A stretch of 64,000 nucleotides of DNA from Gammaproteobacteria bacterium (GCA_026707045.1 JAPOXO010000090.1:1-64000); one strand, 5' to 3'. Counted from the first letter of the stretch, positions 26,702 to 37,111 are shown. The notes: generated from the letters alone by a model not told the origin. Made by a program: numbers and translations.

Positions 26702-26934
26702 AAAGTCTCCCTTTGGTGAACGTCCTCAGCTTCCATAGGGAACCCAAAAACAAGGAGTAAAAACTAATTGTGGGCGAACCCACGGCTGGTATTTTACCAG
26801 CTGAACCTTACTCTTGACCAATCTCCGCGGAACCTGACAGACCCGGTAAAGGAACAACCATGTCTAACGGGAGAATACTGACGCGTAAGCAGATTTTGGA
26901 AGAAAAAAGGACTATTCCCTGGGGAGATGACCCT

Positions 26935-27714
26935 TCATTTCGCAGACTCCGTCCTCCCGAGTTCACCTGCCCGTTGACGTTGAACTTCATACAGCAGAAT
27001 CCCGGTCGCGACAGAAACATTCAGACTCTCTACGTTTCCAAACATAGGAATGGAGACCAAGTGATCGCACTTAGCCCGCGTCAACTGGCGAAGTCCCTTC
27101 TCCTCGCCGCCCACGACTACCACTGTGGGCGAGACGAAGTCCGCCTTGAGGTAGTTGTTTGATGCGTTCAACTGGGTTCCTACTACCCAGCAACCATGGT
27201 CTTTCAACCAATCCAACCGCCTTGCCAAATTAGAAACCTGAACGAGAAAAACTGAGTCTAGTGCACCAGTGGACGTTCGGTGAACAACTTCGGTCAGAGG
27301 AGCACTGCGATTCTTGCCTATGAGTACTGCATCCACACCCGCAGCCGCAGCAACACGCAGGCAAGCTCCGAGATTCCTTGGGTCTAGGACTCCGTCCATC
27401 ACAAGAATAAATGGATTTTTCCACTGTTCAAATTCTTGCTCGAATTCTTGCTCCGATTTTGCCTGTGCTACAACGGTTTCCAGCAAAACTCCTTGATGCG
27501 TCGCTCCTCTTGCCAACCTATCAAGTGTTGAACGGGGAACAGTGCTAACTCTAATACCCAACCGCAACGCTTCTTCACGAATTCGCTTGAGCCTATTTCC
27601 GTGAAAACCCTCGGCCAGAAGAACTCTATGAATTTGACGAGGCGATTGCTGAAGCATGGACATTGCACTGTGTATGCCATAGACGCGGCGATCAGTTGAC
27701 TGGGATTGGTTCAT
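26935..27714 (-). CDS. rlmB: 23S rRNA (guanosine-2'-O-)-methyltransferase RlmB
   Basis: RlmB is a SPOUT methyltransferase that methylates the 2'-O of G2251 in the peptidyl-transferase P-loop of 23S rRNA (E. coli numbering). The 259-residue protein has an N-terminal RNA-binding domain (VYGIHSAMSMLQQSPRQIHRVLL, ATHQGVLLE) and the trefoil-knot domain with LVMDGVLDPRNLGACLRVA, VVGGEEKGLRQLTRAKCDHL and SIPMFGNVESLNVSVATGILLYE. Its start overlaps the rnr stop by four bases, as in Pseudomonas and E. coli. Confidence 0.94.
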   Translation of the reverse strand: MNQSQSTDRRVYGIHSAMSMLQQSPRQIHRVLLAEGFHGNRLKRIREEALRLGIRVSTVPRSTLDRLARGATHQGVLLETVVAQAKSEQEFEQEFEQWKNPFILVMDGVLDPRNLGACLRVAAAAGVDAVLIGKNRSAPLTEVVHRTSTGALDSVFLVQVSNLARRLDWLKDHGCWVVGTQLNASNNYLKADFVSPTVVVVGGEEKGLRQLTRAKCDHLVSIPMFGNVESLNVSVATGILLYEVQRQRAGELGRTESAK

Positions 27715-29657
27715 CGTCTATTCCTTCGCTCGCGACGAAAGCTGAGTTTTCCTTTTCGAAATTCGTGACCAACTTCACTTGTGTTGGCTTCAACTAGATC
27801 CAGGCGTTGTAGTTCCACATCGACGGCAACGAGGCGAACCTCTATGGGATCGCCCATCCTGTAGGTTGTACCTGTTGCCTCACCGACTAGCTCCGTATGT
27901 TTATTTTCGTAGAAGTCACCAACTAGTTCGGAAACATGGACAAGCCCAGAAATGAAATATCGATCAAGCTCGACGAAAAGACCAAAATCTTCAACCTTGA
28001 CTATGTGTCCAAGAAAAGTTTTACCAACAGATTTCTTTAACAGGGCGCATTTCAACCATGCGTCCACTCTTCTGGTGACTTCCACTGATCGACGCTCGCA
28101 GACCGACAGGTCGTCTCCTAATTCGCTGTTTATTCGGCTATTCAATTCACTCACTGAGTCTCCTTTCAACAGTCCCTTTATCAATCGATGTACAAACAAG
28201 TCAGCGTACCGTCGAATAGGAGATGTAAAGTGCAAGTATTCTTCCAGCGCAAGTCCAAAGTGGCCTACGTTTTCAAACGAATACACAGCCTGTTTCATTG
28301 ACCGCAACACTAACAGTTCCCAAATCCATGGAGTTCGACTATTTGATCTGATCCTATCTAGTAACTTCTTGATGAATAGAGGTTTTTCTTCGTCTAATCC
28401 TCCTTTTATGAGCGAGCTGCCCTGTAAATTCCAACGCAATTCACTAATTGATTTCGCATCCGGACCTTCGTGTACGCGAAACAATGCGCGACAGCCATGT
28501 TTGTGCAAGAATCGAGCGGCACACACATTTGCTGCAATCATTGCCTCTTCAATCATGTTGTGAGCATCGTTGCGCGAGTGAAGCTCTAAATCTACAGGGT
28601 TTCCATTTTTCGTCTTCACCGTAGATTCCCGCGTTGTAAAGTCCAATGCACCCCGTATCTCACGAGCTTTCCTCAATGCCTTGGCAACCTCGTACAGTTC
28701 TCGTAGCGAACGAATGACAGTTTTTGGATTCGAGGTAGATCCTCCATTGCAGATGTGGAACGCTTCCGTGTAGGTGAGTCTGGCTGTCGAACGGATTACC
28801 GCCTCGTAGAAAGAGTAAGAACTCACCAATCCATCATTTCCTAGCATCATGTCACAAACTACAGCTAGTCGATCTTCGTTTGGTCTGAGCGAACATATAC
28901 CGTTCGACAATCCTTCTGGAAGCATGGGAACGACTCGGTCGGGAAAGTAAACCGAATTACCGCGAATCCGAGCCCTTGTATCAATGGTGTCTCCAGGGTT
29001 GACGTAGTGGGCAACATCAGCGATTGCGACACACAAACGCCAGGTATTTTCCTTCTCCCTACAAGCAAAAACTGCATCATCGAAATCTTTGGCCGATTCT
29101 CCATCAATCGTTACGAAAGGAAGACTACGCAGATCCATGCGATCCGAAACAGATTGCGGATCAATACTCTCAGGAAAGGAACGCTCGTCTGCATTCGGGC
29201 TTTCGTCATGCGGCACTTCATAGGCTTGGAGCAACGCAAAAACCGCACGATCGGATTCATTAGTGGCGTCGAAGACGCTTCGGACTGTTGCACTGCGCTT
29301 TTTGTAGTTTAGTTGGGGTAGGTCCACCGTGACAATGTCTCCCGTTCGCATTCCTGGTTCGGGACTTATCGGAATTCTCGCCGATTCTGTTTGCACTAGC
29401 GGTAGCAGAAACCAGCGACTAGACTCAGTTATTGCAATACCGGTAACGCTTTTCTTTTCGGAATTTACACCGATCCCGAAATTCCCGATTTGATAACGAC
29501 CGTTGGAATCCTTTAACACTTCACCTTGTCGTTCCATTGATTGGAGTAATTTCGAAAGTCCTGGCGAATTACGCAACAAACCTACTAATTTGCCGTACGA
29601 TACAGGACCGGTCTTCATCAGCACTCTCTTAATTCGAGACTTGGATATTGGTCTCAA
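27711..29657 (-). CDS. rnr: Ribonuclease R (compact form)
   Basis: RNase R is a 3'-5' exoribonuclease that degrades structured RNA and acts with tmRNA in quality control. The catalytic RNB region is clear: FVTIDGESAKDFDDAVF with the metal-binding Asp cluster, CVAIADVAHYV, SVYFPDRVVPMLPEGLSNG, CSLRPNEDRLA, FTSPIRRYADLFVHRLIKG, and a C-terminal S1 domain (GHIVKVEDFGLFVELDRYFI). At 648 residues it is much shorter than E. coli RNase R (813): the cold-shock region before the RNB domain is reduced and the basic tail is short. It is upstream of rlmB in the conserved order. Confidence 0.92.
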   Translation of the reverse strand: MRPISKSRIKRVLMKTGPVSYGKLVGLLRNSPGLSKLLQSMERQGEVLKDSNGRYQIGNFGIGVNSEKKSVTGIAITESSRWFLLPLVQTESARIPISPEPGMRTGDIVTVDLPQLNYKKRSATVRSVFDATNESDRAVFALLQAYEVPHDESPNADERSFPESIDPQSVSDRMDLRSLPFVTIDGESAKDFDDAVFACREKENTWRLCVAIADVAHYVNPGDTIDTRARIRGNSVYFPDRVVPMLPEGLSNGICSLRPNEDRLAVVCDMMLGNDGLVSSYSFYEAVIRSTARLTYTEAFHICNGGSTSNPKTVIRSLRELYEVAKALRKAREIRGALDFTTRESTVKTKNGNPVDLELHSRNDAHNMIEEAMIAANVCAARFLHKHGCRALFRVHEGPDAKSISELRWNLQGSSLIKGGLDEEKPLFIKKLLDRIRSNSRTPWIWELLVLRSMKQAVYSFENVGHFGLALEEYLHFTSPIRRYADLFVHRLIKGLLKGDSVSELNSRINSELGDDLSVCERRSVEVTRRVDAWLKCALLKKSVGKTFLGHIVKVEDFGLFVELDRYFISGLVHVSELVGDFYENKHTELVGEATGTTYRMGDPIEVRLVAVDVELQRLDLVEANTSEVGHEFRKGKLSFRRERRNRR

Positions 29658-29898
29658 TTCACACTCTCTTATTTCAGCGTTGAGAGGCTGTAATGGGACC
29701 CGTCTGGCTACAATGCATTGACCGTACGAGCACGTTTCGAAGACTTTGAACCAACTTGGAGCGAATCTCCCATCATTGCTTCACGTTGAAAAGTAAGAAC
29801 GGGCTCGATTAGGAGCTGTTGCCTACGGTTCCTCAACGTTTGTCCAACTGCGAAAACCTTAGTCAAAGTTCTTCCAAAACGACAAGCATGATCAATAT

Positions 29899-29985
29899 GC
29901 CGAGATGGTGAAATTGGTAGACACGCCAGCTTCAGGTGCTGGTGGGGGCAACCCCGTGGAGGTTCGAGTCCTCTTCTCGGCACCA
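29899..29985 (+). tRNA. tRNA-Leu (anticodon CAG)
   Basis: This is an 87-base tRNA on the plus strand with encoded CCA. The acceptor stem GCCGAGA pairs with TCTCGGC, the D-arm region reads TGGTGAAATTGGTAGACA, the anticodon stem CCAGC/GCTGG encloses TTCAGGT with CAG at 29933-29935, the long variable arm is GGGGGCAACCCC, and the T-arm is GGTTCGAGTCC. The long variable arm and anticodon make it leucine, reading CUG. It is located near rnr as in Pseudomonas genomes but here lies on the strand opposite to rnr and purA, and its end is only two bases from the convergent folE2 stop. Confidence 0.97.
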
Positions 29986-29987
29986 AT

Positions 29988-30905
29988 CTAGGGCGAAGCC
30001 CTAAATCCGTCCGATACTCCCTTGGTAACCATGCACACTGCATTGTGAGCATGCAAACTCTCATAGTGTTCCACCCGAACCAAGAAATCCATGACCTCGG
30101 ACTCTTCGTTCAAGCAGGACTTCAGCCGACGTCCCGCATCTTCACAAAACATCGTGTTTTGACCGTTTAGGAGTGCAAACTCTTGCTCGTCCACCCGCTT
30201 CACAGCAGTCTGTACGGGAGTTGCTAGCGCTTCTTCAACCTTGTCGATAAGGTGAGTTAAGGGGAATTCGTTCAAGTCTGGATTCAGACGAACAACTATG
30301 CAGGCAGAACTTCTCTGTCCGTGCGGAGTGGCGACGATTCCTTCATCAGTACCCAGCCAATGTCTTACCCGGGATGCACTTACAGTTCCAACAGATCCAA
30401 AGTCTTGATCAAACTGATGTTGGATGGATTGTCGAGCCAGCGCGGCGGATGCGGGGCACGTGCTCGAGTAATGAACTGTGAACTGCATGTCGACATGAGT
30501 TACCTCATTGACGTGTTCGCCTCGGACCGACACGGGATAGTTGTTCCATCCTGAGTGGTCAGACACCAGTGCGTTTCGGCGCAGATGTTGTTCCGAGGAA
30601 AACTCAACTAAAGCTTGTGAAGAGAAGTCTTGATGGGAGTCGAGCATTTGCTGTAAGAAACTGGCAATGGACTGTGGGGAAAGTGGTCGATCTGCCGCTT
30701 TCTGATCCAACAATACATACAGCCGCGACATATGTATTCCTTTCGCTCGAGGGTCACGAAGATTGACGTACAGCTGAACGGTGCTCGGTGCAGATCGAAC
30801 TTCCTCTCCGTCGCAGAACTTCATCGGAAGTCGAATATCCCTCATTCCTACCCAATCGAGAGGATCTTGTTCGTCTTTCAGAACTCTCATCGCCACATCG
30901 GGCAT
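29988..30905 (-). CDS. folE2: GTP cyclohydrolase FolE2 (type IB)
   Basis: FolE2 converts GTP to dihydroneopterin triphosphate for folate synthesis and works with metals other than zinc, so it often backs up FolE under zinc limitation. I place the start at ATG 30905 (MPDVAMRVLKDEQDPLDWVG), giving 305 residues; the open frame continues 34 codons upstream. Features seen: WVGMRDIRLPMKF, KGIHMSRLYVLLDQ, STCPASAALARQ, and the C-terminal EHYESLHAHNAVCMV. The usual CPCS motif reads CPAS, keeping the first Cys only. It replaces hisZ in the usual purA neighbourhood. I see no Zur box. Confidence 0.9.
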   Translation of the reverse strand: MPDVAMRVLKDEQDPLDWVGMRDIRLPMKFCDGEEVRSAPSTVQLYVNLRDPRAKGIHMSRLYVLLDQKAADRPLSPQSIASFLQQMLDSHQDFSSQALVEFSSEQHLRRNALVSDHSGWNNYPVSVRGEHVNEVTHVDMQFTVHYSSTCPASAALARQSIQHQFDQDFGSVGTVSASRVRHWLGTDEGIVATPHGQRSSACIVVRLNPDLNEFPLTHLIDKVEEALATPVQTAVKRVDEQEFALLNGQNTMFCEDAGRRLKSCLNEESEVMDFLVRVEHYESLHAHNAVCMVTKGVSDGFRASP

Positions 30906-31022
30906 GACTTGATCCGACACCGAATATAGATTTTTCACTTTAACTGCAATATATCGATTTACTTTTGGCCTACACGCGATCGTTCCAGGATGCCGCTCGG
31001 AACGCAAGACACATTGGTTTTT

Positions 31023-31217
31023 CTAATCACCTAAACTTGCCTTCTCCGACTCGGAAAGCTCGCGAGCTTCCGCTACAACCATTACGGGAATTCCATCTCG
31101 GACGGCATACGCCAGACCCGCCTCTTCCGACCAAAGTTCGTTGGTGGATTCGTTGTAGGTCAGTTTCGCCTTAGTTAACGGACAAACCAACAGATCGAGA
31201 AGTTTTGGGTCGATCAT
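31023..31217 (-). CDS. ycaR: Trm112/UPF0434-family small protein
   Basis: The 64-residue protein has the Trm112-like form [20 protein letters not shown] and [20 protein letters not shown]. In E. coli YcaR the four-Cys zinc site is already incomplete; here only one Cys (LVCP) remains, so it should not bind zinc through cysteines. Trm112-type proteins activate methyltransferases in eukaryotes and archaea; the bacterial role is not established. It stands between purA (30 bases upstream) and folE2, on the same strand. Confidence 0.88.
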   Translation of the reverse strand: MIDPKLLDLLVCPLTKAKLTYNESTNELWSEEAGLAYAVRDGIPVMVVAEARELSESEKASLGD

Positions 31218-31247
31218 GTGAACATTTTACGATTCAAGCGTACCCAT

Positions 31248-32591
<1,344 letters not shown>

Positions 32592-32645
32592 TTAGGCATC
32601 CCACACGATCAGATTTTGACTAGGCAGGGACAGGCACACAAGCTG

Positions 32646-32672
32646 GCATCGCACCGTGAGTGGGTGCGATGC
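32646..32672. terminator. Perfect 10-bp hairpin between hflC and purA
   Basis: GCATCGCACC and GGTGCGATGC are exact reverse complements separated by seven bases. On the minus strand the hairpin lies 45 bases past the hflC stop and 100 bases before the purA start. There is no T-tract on either strand, so it is not a textbook intrinsic terminator. It may be an RNA-stabilising 3' end, an attenuator-like element, or an operator for purA. Confidence 0.45.
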
Positions 32673-32716
32673 TCTAGCACATCAATTCAATCCGAAAATC
32701 GGCGCTGAAATCTTAC

Positions 32717-33595
32717 TTATTCAGCAATGTCTCTCTTCAGATACTTGAAGAACTCGCTGCTTGGATCCAGAACAAGTAGCGAACGACCATCCTGAAATAC
32801 ATTGACATATGCATTGATACTTCGATAGAACTCGTAGAACTCCTTGTCTTGACCGTAAGCATCGGCATAGATCTTTGTCGCTTGGGCATCGCCATCGCCT
32901 CGAATTCTCTCGGCATCTCGCTGTGCTTCCGCTCCAATGACTGTCACTTGCCGTTGCGCATCGGCTTCAATCCCAATTGCTTGTTCTCTTCCGGTTGCAC
33001 GATATTGTCGCGCCTCGACTTCTCGTTCCGAGTTCATTCGTTCGAATACTGCGCTGGACACCTCGTCGGGTAGATCGATCCTCTTGACTCGAACATCGAT
33101 TACCGTAATTCCAAACTCATCCATCATGGTGACATTCATTTCATTGGTGAGTTCTTGCATCAACTGATCGCGTTCACCGGAAATAACTTCGTGCATGTCA
33201 CGCTTGCCTATTTGGTCCCGCAGCCCTTGGCTTACCTTGGCTTGGAGACGCGCATTGGCACTTTCTTCAATACCTGATGTTGCAGTGTAGTAGCTACGTG
33301 GATTGGCGATCCGCCATTTGGCGAACCAATCTACAATCAGCGGCTTCTGTTCAATCGTCAAATATCGTTCAGGAGTGGCATCTCTCGTCAAGACGCGGCC
33401 ATCGAAGTACTTGACCTGATCCGCAATTGGAAACTTCAAGTGAAGTCCTGGGAGCTCGCCTTCTTCTGGTGACATAACATCCCCAAAGCGAAGCAGAATA
33501 GCTCGTTGACGTTCATCGACAATGTAAAAGGTATCTAGAAGCAGTGCGCCAATGAGGAGCACCACAACCACAATAACAATGTTTTTAACGCTCAT
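32717..33595 (-). CDS. hflC: HflC, modulator of FtsH protease
   Basis: HflC and HflK are SPFH-domain membrane proteins that form a periplasm-facing cage around FtsH. The 292-residue protein has one N-terminal membrane helix (about 4-22), FYIVDERQRAILLRFGDV, WRIANPRSYYTAT, ARLQAKVSQGLRDQIGKRDMHE, and the coiled-coil region with QRDAERIRGDGDAQATKIYA. It follows hflK by two bases. Assignment secure. Confidence 0.95.
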   Translation of the reverse strand: MSVKNIVIVVVVLLIGALLLDTFYIVDERQRAILLRFGDVMSPEEGELPGLHLKFPIADQVKYFDGRVLTRDATPERYLTIEQKPLIVDWFAKWRIANPRSYYTATSGIEESANARLQAKVSQGLRDQIGKRDMHEVISGERDQLMQELTNEMNVTMMDEFGITVIDVRVKRIDLPDEVSSAVFERMNSEREVEARQYRATGREQAIGIEADAQRQVTVIGAEAQRDAERIRGDGDAQATKIYADAYGQDKEFYEFYRSINAYVNVFQDGRSLLVLDPSSEFFKYLKRDIAE

Positions 33596-33597
33596 CC

Positions 33598-34728
33598 TCA
33601 GTTCCCCAAATTGACCGACCGAGTGCTACCGGGTAGCGAAGTAGTCGGGTAGTTGGACTCGGTGGCGGAATTCGATACGTTGCCACCTCTAAGCAGCTGA
33701 TCAAGCGGCAGCAACAATAGGTTGTTGCCTCCGGAAACATCGACCATTACGATTGAAGTCGACTGCAATACCGTTTCGATTGCAGTTATGTACAAACGAT
33801 CTCTGGTGACCTCTTTTGCCGCTTGATATTCCGTCAACAACTTGGTGAAGCGCTCTGCTTCGCCCTGAGCTAGCGCAACTACCTGGTCGCGATACGCATT
33901 GGCTGCTTCTATGATTCGCGACGCTTCTCCTCGCGCTTCCGGTACGAGCTGTTCAGCATCTGCGCTGGCTTCGTTGATGAACTTGACCTGATCTTCTTTT
34001 GCCTTTTGTACATCGTCGAAAGCCGCCTGTACTTCTTGCGGTGGTTCCACGGCCTCAATATTCACACCTACAACTTCGATACCCGTTTCATAGCGATCCA
34101 AATAGGTCTGCAATCGTTCCTTTACGTCATCGCCTAAGACTTCGCGACCCGTGGTAATCACTGCAGCCATCGTTGAACTACCTACCACATGACGAAGCGC
34201 ACTTTCTGTTGCATGCTTAAGACTTTCTTCAGGTTCACGTATGTCCACAACATACTTTATGACACCGTCGATCCGATACTGAACCACTAGGTCGACCTTT
34301 ACAATGTTTTCGTCCTCGGTGAGCATCTGCTGGCTGTGTTCGCTCGAATTGATTCTGGTCGTATTGACCTTGATTACCTCGTCGATGAACTTTGGATTCC
34401 ACCTCAAACCAGGTTCCGTAAAGTTATCCTGCACTTTGCCAAATCGCAAAACAACACCACGTTCCTGTGCGTCAACTTGGTACCAGCCCAGTGCGAACCA
34501 GATGACACCCAAGATAATGACAACCAGTCCAATCAATTTGGGAGATATGCGGAATCCTTTCTTTCCGGAAGAGCCGGACCCAGATCCGCTGCCGCCTCCT
34601 CCTCCAAACATCCCTCGAAGTTGACCATGCAACTTCCGGAATGCATCGTCTAGGTCAGGTGGACCTTGTTCGCCACCTCGGTTTCCCCAAGGATCCCGGT
34701 TTCGACCGTCATTGTCGCTCCAAGCCAT
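33598..34728 (-). CDS. hflK: HflK, modulator of FtsH protease
   Basis: The protein is 376 residues from ATG 34728, which has GGAG five bases upstream; a GTG two codons earlier falls in the spacer and is not the start. A Gly/Ser-rich, disordered N-terminal part (SDNDGRNRDPWGNRGGEQG) is followed by one membrane helix (about 62-82), then VDAQERGVVLRFGKV and the SPFH domain with ATESALRHVVGSSTM and NIEAVEPPQEVQAAFDDV, the typical HflK segment. The tail after LLLPLDQLL is Ser/Thr-rich. It is 44 bases downstream of hflX and couples to hflC. Confidence 0.95.
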   Translation of the reverse strand: MAWSDNDGRNRDPWGNRGGEQGPPDLDDAFRKLHGQLRGMFGGGGGSGSGSGSSGKKGFRISPKLIGLVVIILGVIWFALGWYQVDAQERGVVLRFGKVQDNFTEPGLRWNPKFIDEVIKVNTTRINSSEHSQQMLTEDENIVKVDLVVQYRIDGVIKYVVDIREPEESLKHATESALRHVVGSSTMAAVITTGREVLGDDVKERLQTYLDRYETGIEVVGVNIEAVEPPQEVQAAFDDVQKAKEDQVKFINEASADAEQLVPEARGEASRIIEAANAYRDQVVALAQGEAERFTKLLTEYQAAKEVTRDRLYITAIETVLQSTSIVMVDVSGGNNLLLLPLDQLLRGGNVSNSATESNYPTTSLPGSTRSVNLGN

Positions 34729-34772
34729 TTTCACTCCATTTGCGCAAGCTTTGTGATTGTAGATTGTGTTGA

Positions 34773-36032
34773 TTAGCCGTGCAAGCTAATGCCATGCCTA
34801 GCTTCAAGTTCGTGCGCTTGATCGCGTGCCAGGCTGACCCTGAATATTGCTCGGCCATCGATTGTGTGAGTTTCTTCATCGACCACTTGCATCTGATACA
34901 GCAACGATCGAACTTTTCCATCTTTTGATTCCAATTCAATGCTATATGGTTTCGAGAGGCCCCGCAGCCGTCGCGTGATATGTTGCTTGAGCTCGCTCAA
35001 TCCCCGTCCAACTGTGGCACTGACGTAGGCGGCCTCGTTGCGGGTGCCTGCTTCGGTCTCAGTGACATCGATCTTGTTGAAAACCGAAATAGTAGGAATG
35101 GAATCTGCTCCAATGTCGCCTAGCGTTTCCCTGACAGACTCTTGAATTTCTTCCAAATTGGGTGCAGATGCGTCCATTACATGGAGCAGTAAATCGGCGT
35201 TGGCTACTTCTTCGAGCGTGGCCTTGAATGCGGCGACAAGATCTACTGGAAGGTGCTTGATAAAGCCAACCGTGTCCGCCAAAAGAACCTTGAAGTCCCC
35301 GTCCAAACACATACTCCTTATTGTCGGGTCCAGCGTGGCGAATAGTCTGTCATCCGAATATATTTCCGATTGGGTCAGCGCGTTGAACAAAGTTGACTTT
35401 CCCGCATTTGTATAACCCACGAGAGCTACAAGGGGAACCCGAGATCGCAAGCGCTTGCGACGCTGTAGCGACCGTTGCCGTTTTACCTTGTCGAGTCGGC
35501 CTCTCGTCGTATGAATGCGTCTCTGCAAAAGATACTTATCGATATCTATCTGCTTTTCCCCTACACCGCGCAAATTGACTCCGCCTCTTTGTCGGTCAAG
35601 GTGAGTCCAGCCCCGAACGAGGTGAGACTGCGCATGAGAAAGTGTAGCCAGTTCAACCTGCAATTTGCCTTCATAGGATCGGGCTCTATCTTCAAAAATA
35701 CGAAGGATTAGTTCCGTTCGAGTCATCACTCGAACTTTCAACCGAGCTTCCATGTTCTTTTGCTGCGTGGCTGTTAATTCCTGATCCACTAACAGCAGAT
35801 CCAATCCGTGATCAGCAATGTCTGATACGAGTTCTTCGACCTTTCCTTGTCCTATGCAAGTTGCTGGATGTGGCGATTGTCTCTCAACGATCCGCGTATG
35901 CTCAACCCCCAAGCCAGCTGACCGTGCAAGATCCCCTGTTTCTCCGACTTCGTATCGAGGGTAATCGAGTGACTTGAAGCGTATAGATAGGAGAAGCGTC
36001 TTTAGCCCCTCCTCCGGTCGATCAAAAAACAT
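34773..36032 (-). CDS. hflX: Ribosome-splitting GTPase HflX
   Basis: HflX binds the 50S subunit and splits stalled or hibernating ribosomes. The 419-residue protein has the N-terminal HflX domain (IGQGKVEELVSDIADHGLDL, VMTRTELILRIFEDRA), the linker motif GGVNLRGVGEKQIDIDK, and the G domain with GYTNAGKSTLFNAL (G1), DPTIR (G2), ADTVGFIKHLP (G3), NKID (G4) and SATVGRG (G5). The linker usually reads RGPGETQLE; here it is RGVGEKQID. In relatives hfq lies between miaA and hflX; only 95 bases separate them here and no hfq is present. Confidence 0.95.
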   Translation of the reverse strand: MFFDRPEEGLKTLLLSIRFKSLDYPRYEVGETGDLARSAGLGVEHTRIVERQSPHPATCIGQGKVEELVSDIADHGLDLLLVDQELTATQQKNMEARLKVRVMTRTELILRIFEDRARSYEGKLQVELATLSHAQSHLVRGWTHLDRQRGGVNLRGVGEKQIDIDKYLLQRRIHTTRGRLDKVKRQRSLQRRKRLRSRVPLVALVGYTNAGKSTLFNALTQSEIYSDDRLFATLDPTIRSMCLDGDFKVLLADTVGFIKHLPVDLVAAFKATLEEVANADLLLHVMDASAPNLEEIQESVRETLGDIGADSIPTISVFNKIDVTETEAGTRNEAAYVSATVGRGLSELKQHITRRLRGLSKPYSIELESKDGKVRSLLYQMQVVDEETHTIDGRAIFRVSLARDQAHELEARHGISLHG

Positions 36033-36127
36033 TATTAGAGTTGAAGAGTCTTAAGTGCGTGAGTCCCTCAAAGACTCATTGTATTACCGACTCAGAACCG
36101 TCTCACCACAAATTACCACTCAGCCAC

Positions 36128-37111
36128 TCAACTTACAGATCTTTGTGGCACGTCGTAATTTTGAAGTAGGCGTGCGACAACGTCAAATGCATCAGGAGTT
36201 TGTACTGAAACATGTTGTGCATCAGACTGCCAGTTTCGCAACCAAGTGAGCTGTCTTCGTGCCAATTGTCTCGTTCCGGCAACAATTAAATCCAGGGTAG
36301 GAGTGTCAATCAATGCATCAGAACTCATCGTCAAGTGTTTCCAAACCTGTCTATAGCCTACAGCTCGCATTGACATTGCTTTCAAAGATAGCCTTGGACG
36401 TTGCATGAGAGTCTTGACTTCATCGACGAAACCCAAAGCCAGCATGTTGTGCACACGACTTTCGATTCGATTGTGTAGTTCTGGACGGGACAAGTTCGCT
36501 ATTGAGATTTCAATATAGTTGCATCGAACGCGATGGGAAACGGATGCTTGCGGTTGAGCTTTTAGATACTCAGACATAGTTCTTCCCGACAGTTTATACA
36601 CCTCCAGAGCTCTCTCAATCCTTGAGTAGTTGTTAGGGTGGATGCGACCGGCAGTTGTGGGATCTACCTGTTTTAACTCGCTATGAAGGTGCCTGGTTCC
36701 CTTGTCTTCCGCTTGTTGGCGAAGTTCCGATCTAATTTCCGGATCACGTCCCGGAAGCTTTGCGATTCCGTCTCGAAATCTCTTGAAGTAGAGCATCGTG
36801 CCTCCAACAAGCAATGGCGTTTTCCCTAGATTCAGTGCCTCCACGACGGCAGCATCCGCTTGTTGGACAAAGTCACCCACCGAGAAGTCTTCCTCTGGAT
36901 CCAAAATGTTGATCAAAGCGTGGGGACACTTATGCAATACATTCGCGTCCGGTTTGGCAGTGCCAATGTCCATTCCTCGATAGACCATTGCGGAGTCGAC
37001 GCTTATAGGTGCCAGATTGAATCGGTCAGCTAGCTGAATGACCAACTCCGTTTTTCCACTCGCAGTTGGTCCCATCAATGCAAACACCGTCCGCGGCGGT
37101 TGCTGGTTCAT
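36128..37111 (-). CDS. miaA: tRNA dimethylallyltransferase MiaA
   Basis: MiaA adds a dimethylallyl group to A37 of tRNAs that read UNN codons. The 327-residue protein shows the P-loop GPTASGKTELVIQLA, the DSAMVYRGMDIGTAKP segment, HALINILDPEEDFSVGDF, VGGTMLYFKRFRDGIAKLP, NNYSRIERALEVYKLSG, and ATG RQLARRQLTWLRNW-type ending. It overlaps nothing; mutL is 22 bases upstream. The immediate downstream gene is hflX instead of hfq. Confidence 0.95.
   Translation of the reverse strand: MNQQPPRTVFALMGPTASGKTELVIQLADRFNLAPISVDSAMVYRGMDIGTAKPDANVLHKCPHALINILDPEEDFSVGDFVQQADAAVVEALNLGKTPLLVGGTMLYFKRFRDGIAKLPGRDPEIRSELRQQAEDKGTRHLHSELKQVDPTTAGRIHPNNYSRIERALEVYKLSGRTMSEYLKAQPQASVSHRVRCNYIEISIANLSRPELHNRIESRVHNMLALGFVDEVKTLMQRPRLSLKAMSMRAVGYRQVWKHLTMSSDALIDTPTLDLIVAGTRQLARRQLTWLRNWQSDAQHVSVQTPDAFDVVARLLQNYDVPQRSVS

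Noticed and set aside
36055-36249. 64-codon plus-strand frame at the miaA/hflX junction, considered as a displaced hfq
   Set aside because: Its translation lacks the Sm1 and Sm2 motifs of Hfq and mostly overlaps miaA on the other strand.
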